Origin: an uncultured Bacillota bacterium | GTDB lineage: Bacteria; Bacillota_I; Bacilli_A; RF39; UBA660 | NCBI GenBank assembly: GCA_947176475.1 | Contig: CAMWQX010000101.1 | Coordinates: forward strand, 1 to 5,390 | Direction of reading: 5' to 3' | Length of the DNA stretch: 5,390 nt | Shown here: piece by piece, positions 1-5,390 of the stretch | Position numbering within the stretch: the stretch's first letter is position 1 | Layout: every line of letters starts with the position of its first letter | Program-made: the position numbers and the translations under genes | The notes under the pieces: model-generated | What the model saw: only the letters and a program-made list of their open reading frames with translations | The model's database searches: none | What the model was told of the DNA's origin: nothing

Positions 1-170
1 CCTTAACTATGAATACTTTAATTGTTACATATAAAAAAGGCAAAAATAACTTAGAAGAATTAATTGATTGTTTCAAGAGTAATAAAGTTAAATACGATAA
101 AATTACGACTGAAAAGCCAACTCTTAACGACGTCTTCTTAAATCTAACAGGAAAGGGCTTAAGAGACTAA
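1..170 (+). CDS. ABC-2 exporter ATP-binding subunit, C-terminal end (5' truncated by window)
   Basis: Only the last 55 codons are present, in the frame starting at base 3 and ending with TAA at 168-170. The Walker motifs lie upstream of the window. The fragment shows a small alpha/beta tail followed by PTLNDVFLNLTG and a final LRD. This is the characteristic C-terminus of DrrA/CcmA-type ATPases of ABC-2 exporters (family consensus close to PSLEDVFLxLTGxxLRD). The subunit would sit on the cytoplasmic face of the membrane and hydrolyse ATP to power the two permeases encoded directly downstream. Its stop codon shares one base with the start of the first permease (TAATG), which points to translational coupling and a shared complex. 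The family call rests on this short tail plus the gene context; the substrate cannot be inferred. Confidence 0.85.
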   Translation, partial: LTMNTLIVTYKKGKNNLEELIDCFKSNKVKYDKITTEKPTLNDVFLNLTGKGLRD

Positions 171-1351
171 TGTTTTGGCATAATTTCAAGTATTCATTTA
201 AGGTCTTAGCAAGAAATAGAATGCTCCTATTTTGGACTTTTGCCTTTCCAATAATATTAGGATTATTCTTTAATATGGCATTTTCTGATATTGAAAAAAG
301 TGAAACTTTAGATATTATTGATATTGCCATTATCAATAATGAATACTATCAAGATAATGAAATCTATAAGAGTACTTTTGACACTCTAAGTGATAAAGAA
401 AATGAAGATCAACTCTTTAATATCACTGTTACTGATAAAGATTCAGCTAAAAAATTATTAGAAGATGATAAGATAACGGGAATTTTAACTTTAACTGAAG
501 AAGGACCAAACATTCTTGTCAATCAAAGTGGTATCAATGAAACCATTTTAAGATATGTCGTTGATGAAATAAGTAGTATCGTTGAAATCAGCAATACTTT
601 ATTTGAAGACAAAGTAAAAGAAGAATTGATGAGTGGTAACAACAAAATTGATTATGAAACCTTATATAAAGAAATCGTTGAACTAGTTTCCAATAGTGAA
701 ACCAATATAAAAAATGTTTCTAATGATAATTTAAGTTATACGATGATAGAATATTATACCTTAATTGCCATGTCTTGTTTATATGGTGGTATGATTGCCA
801 TGTTCATAACTAATTATAAACTAGCCAATATGAATAGCATTGGTAAACGTACCAGTATTTCGCCAATTCATAAGGGCAGTATGTTACTTGGAAGTTTAAT
901 TGCTAGTTATATTGTTCAATTAATTGGACTTGCAATTTTATTCCTATTTACCATTTTCGTTATTAAAGTCGATTATGGAACTAAATTACTTCCAATCATT
1001 CTTTTAGCACTTGTTGGTTCTCTTGCAGGTTTAACTCTAGGTGTTGCAGTTGCAACATTAATTAAATCCAACGAGAATACTAAAACGGGGGTCTTACTTG
1101 CTATAACGATGACCGGATGTTTCTTATCAGGAATGATGGGAATTACGATGAAATATATCATTGATAAAAATGTTCCGATTATCAATTGGCTTAATCCTGC
1201 TAGTATGATTACCGATGGTTTATATTCCTTATATTATTATGATACATTTGATAGATATATCTTTAATATTATAAGTTTATTATTATTCTCTTTACTAATG
1301 TTTATTATATCTTACCATGGCTTAAGGAGGGAAAAGTATGACAGTATTTAA
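170..1351 (+). CDS. ABC-2 type transporter permease (first of two)
   Basis: This 393-residue integral membrane protein has the layout of the ABC2_membrane_3 type. A cytoplasmic basic N-terminus leads to TM1 (about 18-38), then a large hydrophilic, presumably extracytoplasmic domain (about 40-190), then a cluster of about five TM segments (roughly 193-214, 236-266, 273-298, 306-326, 364-382) and a basic tail. The block LNPASMITDGLYSLYYYD (341-358) before the last TM is typical of Bacillota ABC-2 permeases. It should form the membrane channel with the next gene product, driven by the upstream ATPase. The start is chosen at 170 because it overlaps the ATPase stop; the upstream AGGAAAGGG (149-157) is a rather distant ribosome site, so coupling probably helps. 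The 3' end overlaps the next gene by 14 bases. Family is confident; cargo (drug, peptide, lipid or other) is unknown. Confidence 0.9.
   Translation: MFWHNFKYSFKVLARNRMLLFWTFAFPIILGLFFNMAFSDIEKSETLDIIDIAIINNEYYQDNEIYKSTFDTLSDKENEDQLFNITVTDKDSAKKLLEDDKITGILTLTEEGPNILVNQSGINETILRYVVDEISSIVEISNTLFEDKVKEELMSGNNKIDYETLYKEIVELVSNSETNIKNVSNDNLSYTMIEYYTLIAMSCLYGGMIAMFITNYKLANMNSIGKRTSISPIHKGSMLLGSLIASYIVQLIGLAILFLFTIFVIKVDYGTKLLPIILLALVGSLAGLTLGVAVATLIKSNENTKTGVLLAITMTGCFLSGMMGITMKYIIDKNVPIINWLNPASMITDGLYSLYYYDTFDRYIFNIISLLLFSLLMFIISYHGLRREKYDSI
1324..1330 (+). promoter_or_regulatory. Ribosome binding site of second permease, inside first permease gene
   Basis: AAGGAGG is a near-perfect Shine-Dalgarno sequence lying within the last codons of the first permease, seven bases before the ATG at 1338. 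It fixes the start of the second permease and explains the 14-base gene overlap. The strong site suggests the second subunit is made efficiently in its own right rather than only by coupling. Confidence 0.88.
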
Positions 1352-2495
1352 AACATTTTGGCAAGTTGTTAAAAAATATAAGGCAACAGTAATTCTTTAT
1401 ACTGTTCTCTTAATTGGTTTTGGCGGGTTGAATATGGCAACTAATGATACTGGTGCAACATTCACCGATAGTAAACCTGATTTATTCATTATTAATGAAG
1501 ATAAAGGAAATATTCTAAGTGATAACTTAGTCAAGTATCTAAAGGAAAACACTAATATAAAAGATATCACAAACGACGAAGATAAGATTAATGATGCCAT
1601 CTTCTATCGCGATGTTAATTATGTTATATATATCCCTAAGAATTATAGTGAAGATGTCTTAAATGATAAGAATCCTGAAATTAAAATTAAATCAACCGGA
1701 GATTACCAATCTAGCCTAGCAGAGATGATGTTAAATCGTTATTTGAGTATTCAGAGTACTTATCTTACTACTTCTAATGATTCTAAAGTAATCATCGAAA
1801 AGATAAATGATACCTTATCTAAAAAGACGACGATAGAAGTAGCATCTAAATTAGATACAACAGCTACCTCCAATGCCACAAATTACTTTAACTTCGCCAG
1901 TTACAGTATTATGGCTGCCATTATCTTTATCATATGTTTAGTATTATCTAGTTTCCACGAAAAAAGTGTTAATAAAAGAACTATCATAAGTAGTAAAAAT
2001 TATCGCATATTAAATCGTGAATTATTACTTTCAAGTCTAGTATATTCTTTTCTAGTTTGGATATTTTACTGCGCTTTATCCATCATTATGGTAGGGGATA
2101 TCTTACTTAGCTTAAGAGGCATTATTTACATGATTAACTGTTTAATATTTACCTTTACATCTTTAACTATTGCCTTACTGATAAGTACACTTGTTAATAA
2201 TAAAGATGCTGTAAGTGGTATCGTCAATGTTGTCGCTTTAGGTTCGGCATTCCTATGTGGAGCATTTGTTCCTGCGGAGTGGTTACCAGAATCTGTCTTA
2301 ACTATTGCTCATGCTTTACCAGCTTATTGGTATATTAATTCTAATGAATTACTTAAATCAATTGAAGTAATTGATATGAGTTCTCTCCATCCAATAATCA
2401 TTAATTCTATTGTTTTAATTGGTTTTGGCATAGTCTTTATTATTATAAATAATGTGGTAACTCGTCATAAACGAAATATTCTTAAAAAAATATAA
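1338..2495 (+). CDS. ABC-2 type transporter permease (second of two)
   Basis: This 385-residue membrane protein has the same plan as the preceding permease: TM1 at about 17-34, a soluble, presumably extracytoplasmic domain (about 35-185), and a C-terminal TM cluster (roughly 187-206, 230-253, 261-286, 292-311, 352-372) ending in a basic tail. The stretch FLCGAFVPAEWLPE (305-318) followed by LPAYWY (327-332) is the conserved re-entrant/loop signature of ABC-2 permeases. Its soluble domain shares landmarks with the upstream permease (DLFIINEDKGN here, DIAIINNEYY there; STGDYQSSLAEMMLN here, NQSGINETILRY there). The two are therefore ancient paralogues that probably work as a heterodimer. The start is set by the strong ribosome site at 1324-1330. 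The TAA at 2493-2495 is part of the terminator stem, so this is the last gene of the exporter operon. Substrate unknown. Confidence 0.9.
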   Translation: MTVFKTFWQVVKKYKATVILYTVLLIGFGGLNMATNDTGATFTDSKPDLFIINEDKGNILSDNLVKYLKENTNIKDITNDEDKINDAIFYRDVNYVIYIPKNYSEDVLNDKNPEIKIKSTGDYQSSLAEMMLNRYLSIQSTYLTTSNDSKVIIEKINDTLSKKTTIEVASKLDTTATSNATNYFNFASYSIMAAIIFIICLVLSSFHEKSVNKRTIISSKNYRILNRELLLSSLVYSFLVWIFYCALSIIMVGDILLSLRGIIYMINCLIFTFTSLTIALLISTLVNNKDAVSGIVNVVALGSAFLCGAFVPAEWLPESVLTIAHALPAYWYINSNELLKSIEVIDMSSLHPIIINSIVLIGFGIVFIIINNVVTRHKRNILKKI

Positions 2496-2523
2496 AAGCA
2501 AATACATTATATTTGCTTTTTTT
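2494..2523 (+). terminator. Intrinsic terminator of the ABC exporter operon
   Basis: AAAAGCAAATA (2494-2504) and TATTTGCTTTT (2510-2520) are perfect 11-base inverted arms around the 5-base loop CATTA, and the T run extends to 2523. The left arm begins with the last two bases of the permease stop codon. The stem is AT-rich, but the hairpin plus seven T residues (2517-2523) is a classic Rho-independent terminator. Confidence 0.9.
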
Positions 2524-2524
2524 A

Positions 2525-2533
2525 TGATATAAT
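2525..2533 (+). promoter_or_regulatory. Extended -10 promoter of the GNAT-ATPase-paralogue operon
   Basis: TGATATAAT is a perfect extended -10 element (TG-N-TATAAT) starting two bases after the terminator T run. No good -35 box is present: at 17-base spacing the hexamer is CATTAT (2505-2510), in the terminator loop. The TG extension would compensate. Transcription would start near 2540, giving a leader of only about 19 bases that holds the AGAGGG ribosome site (2547-2552) ahead of the ATG at 2559. Base match is direct observation; activity is inferred. Confidence 0.72.
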
Positions 2534-2558
2534 AAATAAATGAATTAGAGGGATTATA

Positions 2559-2996
2559 ATGAATTTAATAGTTAAAAGATTTGATGAATTAACAACTAAG
2601 GAGTTATACGAAATATTAAAAGCACGCGCTGCAATATTTATCATGGAACAACAAATTAATTATCAAGATATGGATAATATTGATTATGATGCATATCACT
2701 GCTTTTATATGGAAGATGATAAAGTGGTTGCTTATCTTCGAGCCTTTAATGCCGGCGAAGAAAATACCTTACAAATTGGCAGAGTACTAACTCTTAACCA
2801 TGGTAACGGCTTAGGGAAAAAATTGATGGAAGAAAGCATTGCTTACTTGCGTGCTAACACAGATGCTCAAAAGATTACTATGCATGCTCAAAAACATGCT
2901 GTTGGTTTTTATGAAAAACTTGGCTTTAAAACTATAGGTGATGAATTCATCGAAGAAGAAGTAGTTCATATAACTATGTATCTTAATTTAAAATAG
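2559..2996 (+). CDS. ElaA-type GNAT family N-acetyltransferase
   Basis: This 145-residue protein covers a complete single GNAT domain of the ElaA group. Landmarks are the N-terminal R23...F27..EQ (30-31) with YQDMD (35-39), then VAYLRAF (57-63), the IGRV strand (73-76), the acetyl-CoA pyrophosphate loop HGNGLG (81-86), AQKHAVGFYEKLGF (110-123) and a terminal HITM (137-140). It should transfer an acetyl group from acetyl-CoA to an amine in the cytoplasm; the acceptor is not established for this family and cannot be read here. The first residue of the usual Q/R-x-x-G-x-G/A loop is His81 in place of Arg/Gln. Start ATG at 2559 is preceded by AGAGGG seven to twelve bases upstream. It is the first gene after the terminator and promoter, and a 13-base gap separates it from the ATPase gene. 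The role of an acetyltransferase in this operon is unclear. Confidence 0.9.
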   Translation: MNLIVKRFDELTTKELYEILKARAAIFIMEQQINYQDMDNIDYDAYHCFYMEDDKVVAYLRAFNAGEENTLQIGRVLTLNHGNGLGKKLMEESIAYLRANTDAQKITMHAQKHAVGFYEKLGFKTIGDEFIEEEVVHITMYLNLK

Positions 2997-3003
2997 GGTG
3001 GTG
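2995..3003 (+). promoter_or_regulatory. Ribosome binding site deciding the ATPase start
   Basis: AGGGTGGTG overlaps the last two bases of the acetyltransferase stop codon and resembles AGGAGGTG. It lies six bases before the ATG at 3010, which is good spacing. The in-frame GTG codons at 2998 and 3001 fall inside this site and would leave no ribosome site of their own, so the ATG at 3010 is preferred over the longer reading. Confidence 0.65.
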
Positions 3004-3009
3004 CTACTT

Positions 3010-3726
3010 ATGGCCGAATTATTTCTTCAGAATCTTCGTTTAAAAAGAGAAGAGATTGATAACTTTAACAAATATCCATTTAATATTGAAGTGATTAAAA
3101 AAATTGAATCTCTTACCTTTGATACACCTGTTACATTTATCGTTGGCGAAAATGGTGTAGGTAAGTCGACTTTCATTGAAGCATTAGCTGTTAAGTGTGG
3201 ACTAAATGCTGAAGGCGGAACGCAAAACTTCAATTTTTCCACTAGAAGTACTCATTCCATCTTACATGAATATTTAGAGATAAATCATTTTCAAAGAAAA
3301 TGTGAAACGAAATTTTTCTTGCGTGCTGAAAGTTTTTATAATGTCGCAAGTGAAGTAGATTCTTTAGGTGTTGAAGGCTATGGTTTGAATAGCTTACATG
3401 CTTGTTCTCATGGGGAATCCTTCATTCAATTAATCGAAAATCGTTTTACACCTAATGGTTTTTACATACTAGATGAACCAGAGGCTGCTCTTTCACCAAC
3501 AAGACAAATGACTCTTTTATGTCTTATCAATGAATTAGCTAACTTAGGATGTCAATTTATTATTGCTACTCACTCACCAATACTTACATCTTATAAATAT
3601 GGCAAAATTCTTGATTTAAATAATGACTTTGCCGAAATTAAATATGAAGATACCGAAATATATCAAACATACAAAATGTATTTAGATGATCCTTTAGGTA
3701 TGCAAGAAAGATTATTTAGGGATTAA
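3010..3726 (+). CDS. Compact ABC-fold AAA-type ATPase (COG3910-like)
   Basis: From the ATG at 3010 the protein has 238 residues (242 if a GTG at 2998 were used). It carries a full ABC-type nucleotide site: Walker A GENGVGKST (46-54), a signature-like SHGES (133-137), Walker B FYILDEPEAALSP (151-163) with catalytic Glu156, and the switch histidine in ATHSP (186-190). The intervening landmarks GLNAEGG (64-70), FFLRAESFYNVA (102-113) and SLHACSHGESF match the predicted-ATPase group COG3910 as I know it. There is no coiled-coil arm, membrane segment or fused effector domain, so it is a minimal stand-alone ATPase, presumably cytoplasmic and dimerising around ATP. The biological role of this group is not established. 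It lies 13 bases after the acetyltransferase gene and 19 bases before the first HExxH paralogue, so it may energise or regulate its neighbours, but that is context only. Confidence 0.88.
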   Translation: MAELFLQNLRLKREEIDNFNKYPFNIEVIKKIESLTFDTPVTFIVGENGVGKSTFIEALAVKCGLNAEGGTQNFNFSTRSTHSILHEYLEINHFQRKCETKFFLRAESFYNVASEVDSLGVEGYGLNSLHACSHGESFIQLIENRFTPNGFYILDEPEAALSPTRQMTLLCLINELANLGCQFIIATHSPILTSYKYGKILDLNNDFAEIKYEDTEIYQTYKMYLDDPLGMQERLFRD

Positions 3727-3745
3727 TCTAATTTAGGGGGAAAAT

Positions 3746-4582
3746 ATGAAATTAGAAAAAAACACCAAAGATGAATTAAAAAACATGTTCAATGTACCAA
3801 GAATTGATATTGAAGAAAAAAGTGTTCAACATATTGTCGAAATATTAAATAGGGATCCCTTATTTGATAATATTCTTGAATCTAAACCTACTAATAAACC
3901 TAGTCCCTTTAGAATTGTCGCCGATACCACGATCATTGCTCATAATCTTGAATTCTTCAAGAAAAATGTTGCCGCTGTTCATTCTCGTAAGCCTTTTTAT
4001 GATTTGACATTAGAGGACTATTATCGCTTCTATCTCCTTTATTCTTTTGGACATGAAGGTGAACACATTATCCAAGCTGAGCATAGTGTAAAAGGCTTAT
4101 ATCCTTATGCTGATCTTAATAACGCCTACAAAATAGCTGCAGTTGATCATATAAAGTGTAGTACGATGGATCTTTTTATCTATAAAATATTTCACGATTA
4201 TTTCTTTTATGAACGCAATGCCGATATTGAGGCTGCCAAATTATCCATGGACATTTTTGATGATGATTTATTTTCCTATGCAGCTTTAGCTCATTTTAAT
4301 CATCTATTTTGTAAATGTTACACGTTAAGAGGGAACCGTGTTATCTCACCCGTCGAGCGAACCATGAAATACATCCACGAAAAAGACTTTACTTATTCAG
4401 ATGAGTTACCATTTGACATAGCTTTTGATAATGGCTTTCCCATAACCGTTGAAGAATATCATTATCTATTTGATCCCCTTTATGAGGAGATGAAAAATGG
4501 TGAAGCGTGTGATTATAACGATGCTATGAATCGTATTCAAACCCTTACCTTAGGAAGTCAAGAGACATCAAGCAATAGATAA
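3746..4582 (+). CDS. Unrecognised HExxH protein, putative metallohydrolase (paralogue 1)
   Basis: This 278-residue soluble protein has no signal peptide or membrane segment and belongs to no family I recognise. It is rich in His, Tyr, Phe and Asp. The key feature is HEGEH (103-107), an HExxH motif within FGHEGEHIIQ, followed by LYPYADLNN (118-126) and FYERNADIEAAKLSM (154-168). The second helix fits the E-x-x-A-D-x-x-A-x-x-L-x-M pattern seen around the third zinc ligand of ImmA/IrrE-like gluzincins, which suggests His103, His107 and Glu156 as metal ligands and Glu104 as the catalytic base. A C-terminal block (ISPVERTMKY at 200-209, then PFDIAFDNGFPIT at 222-234) has no known motif. The tail after about 250 is variable. 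The start ATG follows an unusual G-rich ribosome site, AGGGGG (3735-3740), by five bases. It sits 19 bases after the ATPase gene and 25 before its own paralogue. Metal binding and hydrolase activity are inferred. Confidence 0.82.
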   Translation: MKLEKNTKDELKNMFNVPRIDIEEKSVQHIVEILNRDPLFDNILESKPTNKPSPFRIVADTTIIAHNLEFFKKNVAAVHSRKPFYDLTLEDYYRFYLLYSFGHEGEHIIQAEHSVKGLYPYADLNNAYKIAAVDHIKCSTMDLFIYKIFHDYFFYERNADIEAAKLSMDIFDDDLFSYAALAHFNHLFCKCYTLRGNRVISPVERTMKYIHEKDFTYSDELPFDIAFDNGFPITVEEYHYLFDPLYEEMKNGEACDYNDAMNRIQTLTLGSQETSSNR

Positions 4583-4593
4583 TATAGATTTTT

Positions 4594-4600
4594 AAAGGAG
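4594..4600 (+). promoter_or_regulatory. Ribosome binding site of the second HExxH paralogue
   Basis: AAAGGAG lies seven bases before the ATG at 4608. It fixes the start of the last gene, whose first ten residues then align without gaps to those of the preceding paralogue. The 25-base gap between the two genes shows no terminator or convincing promoter. Confidence 0.85.
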
Positions 4601-4607
4601 AATTAAT

Positions 4608-5390
4608 ATGGAATTAGAAAAAAATACAAAAGATGAGTTAAGAAATTTAATAAATGTACCAAAGTTAGAAATAGCCGATAAAACAATAGAGAATATGTCT
4701 TCAATTTTAAATAAAGATCCACTATTTTCCGGTATAATAAAGCCTAGTAAAAGCAACAGACCACTTGCCTTCAGTGTTGATTTAGAAACATTATATTTAT
4801 CTTATAATCTAGAGCAATTAAAAAGTGATGCCGAATGGAAATATCAGCACCAATCTCTTTTTGATTTAACATTAGAGGATTATTATCGTTATTATCTTGT
4901 CCATGGACTTTTTCATGAAGTTGACCATATTGATCAAATAAATGAAAGCACTCATGATTTATATCCTTATCAAGATTTAAATAATATCTATCGTATTGCT
5001 CTAGCTGAATATCGCAGAACAGGCTTCTTAGATTATCTTAGATACCTTCATCATCACGCAAATATTTTCTATGAGCGAAATGCTGATCTTAATGCTTCCA
5101 AATTAGCTATGGAAATCTTTGATGACTTAAAAATGCTTCTTTATGCTGCAAATTTACACTCTAACGTTTTATTCCGTCGAGTATATTCCAAAAAAGGTAA
5201 AAAAATAATATCTCCAGTTGAACAAACGATGAAATATCTCCATAAGAAAATGCCTATTTTACATGATAATATTCCTTTTGATATTGCGCTTGAACATGGG
5301 CTTCCCATTACTCCTGAAGAATACCAGTACATTTTTGGTTATGTTGATGAAGTTATGCGAGGAAGTAAGCAAATGGAATCTCAAGAAATT
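4608..5390 (+). CDS. Unrecognised HExxH protein, putative metallohydrolase (paralogue 2, 3' end outside window)
   Basis: The frame is open for 261 codons from ATG 4608 to the last base of the window, with no stop; by alignment with the preceding gene about 15-25 residues are missing. I read 74 identities in the first 170 residues aligned without a gap to the previous protein. HEVDH (103-107) and FYERNAD (154-160) fall at identical residue numbers, and the two x residues of HExxH differ (VD here, GE there). The helix ERNADLNASKLAM (156-168) again fits the gluzincin third-ligand pattern. A one-residue insertion near 174-176 follows, then the shared C-terminal block (ISPVEQTMKY 201-210, PFDIALEHGLPIT 223-235, EEYQYIF 237-243). 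There is no signal peptide or membrane segment. Conservation of the motif despite divergence argues that both copies are functional. Family not recognised; metalloprotein role inferred. Confidence 0.82.
   Translation, partial: MELEKNTKDELRNLINVPKLEIADKTIENMSSILNKDPLFSGIIKPSKSNRPLAFSVDLETLYLSYNLEQLKSDAEWKYQHQSLFDLTLEDYYRYYLVHGLFHEVDHIDQINESTHDLYPYQDLNNIYRIALAEYRRTGFLDYLRYLHHHANIFYERNADLNASKLAMEIFDDLKMLLYAANLHSNVLFRRVYSKKGKKIISPVEQTMKYLHKKMPILHDNIPFDIALEHGLPITPEEYQYIFGYVDEVMRGSKQMESQEI

Larger units (their letters stand above)
3746..5390 (+). repeat. Tandem gene duplication (two diverged HExxH paralogues)
   Basis: The genes at 3746 and 4608 are head-to-tail copies. Protein identity is about 44% over the first 170 residues by hand count. 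DNA similarity survives in patches, for example 24 of 26 bases between 4001-4026 and 4863-4888, and in the first 30 bases of each gene. The rest is saturated at silent sites, so the duplication is old and not an assembly artefact. Confidence 0.85.

Noticed and set aside
124..336. Minus-strand open frame of 70 codons
   Set aside because: It is antisense to the exporter ATPase end and first permease, which are clear genes; no ribosome site and no recognisable product.
973..1600. Two minus-strand open frames (973-1185 and 1397-1600)
   Set aside because: Both mirror the permease coding sequence; hydrophobic content is a by-product of the opposite strand of membrane protein codons.
1..2495. Calling the exporter a specific bacteriocin-immunity, drug or sodium pump
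   Set aside because: The visible sequence gives only the ABC-2 family; no substrate-specific motif or biosynthetic neighbour is in the window.
2555..2560. A second TATAAT hexamer overlapping the acetyltransferase start codon
   Set aside because: It would start transcription inside the coding region and has neither a TG extension nor a -35 box; it is expected by chance in AT-rich DNA.
2998..3009. GTG starts at 2998 and 3001 that would lengthen the ATPase by four or three residues
   Set aside because: They lie inside the AGGGTGGTG ribosome site and have none of their own; ATG 3010 has good spacing and gives the usual N-terminus for this ATPase group.
3027..3242. Minus-strand open frame of 71 codons opposite the ATPase Walker A region
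   Set aside because: Shadow of a confident gene with all nucleotide-binding motifs intact.
5141..5332. Minus-strand open frame of 63 codons
   Set aside because: It lies opposite the second HExxH paralogue, whose + frame stays open to the window end and aligns to its neighbour.
2998..5390. Calling the ATPase and HExxH genes a toxin-antitoxin, OLD/Gabija-like or other named defence system
   Set aside because: The ATPase has no TOPRIM or nuclease domain and no coiled coil, and neither HExxH protein shows a DNA-binding or known effector motif; no named system fits.
1..5390. CRISPR array, insertion sequence, tRNA or riboswitch
   Set aside because: No regularly spaced repeats, transposase motifs, terminal inverted repeats, tRNA-like folds or long structured leaders were seen; coding density leaves almost no room.

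Overview
The window is AT-rich, densely coded DNA with every supportable gene on the + strand. It looks like a chromosomal piece of a low-GC Gram-positive bacterium (Bacillota, perhaps an Erysipelotrichia- or Mollicutes-related gut lineage). The evidence is strong purine-rich ribosome binding sites, AT-rich codon choice, very short gene spacings and a classic hairpin-plus-T-run terminator. Tryptophan is always TGG, and the six complete stops are TAA or TAG, so nothing suggests the TGA=Trp code. The placement is inferred from style, not from a marker gene.

Region 1 (1-2523) is the 3' part of an ABC-2 type exporter operon. It holds the last 55 codons of the ATPase subunit, then two related but divergent membrane permeases joined by stop/start overlaps (TAATG at 168-172, and a 14-base overlap at 1338-1351). 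It ends at a strong intrinsic terminator that begins inside the last stop codon. The three products probably form one export pump of an ATPase pair plus a permease heterodimer; the substrate cannot be read from the sequence.

Region 2 (2524-5390) starts with a perfect extended -10 promoter placed directly after the terminator T-run. It drives a tight run of four genes: an ElaA-type GNAT acetyltransferase, a compact ABC-fold ATPase of the COG3910 type, and two tandem paralogous proteins of a family I do not recognise, the second cut by the window end. The intergenic gaps are 13, 19 and 25 bases, so the four are probably co-transcribed.

The most interesting content is the paralogous pair. Both keep an HExxH motif at exactly residues 103-107, followed 48 residues later by a YERNAD helix that resembles the third-ligand helix of gluzincin metallopeptidases. 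The x residues of HExxH and much of the surrounding sequence have diverged. This suggests an undescribed family of soluble, probably zinc-dependent metalloproteins expanded by tandem duplication, next to a stand-alone ATPase. Whether the ATPase and the pair act together is unknown. No tRNA, rRNA, CRISPR array, insertion sequence or long non-coding stretch was seen; the longest gap is 63 bases (2496-2558) and is filled by the terminator and promoter.
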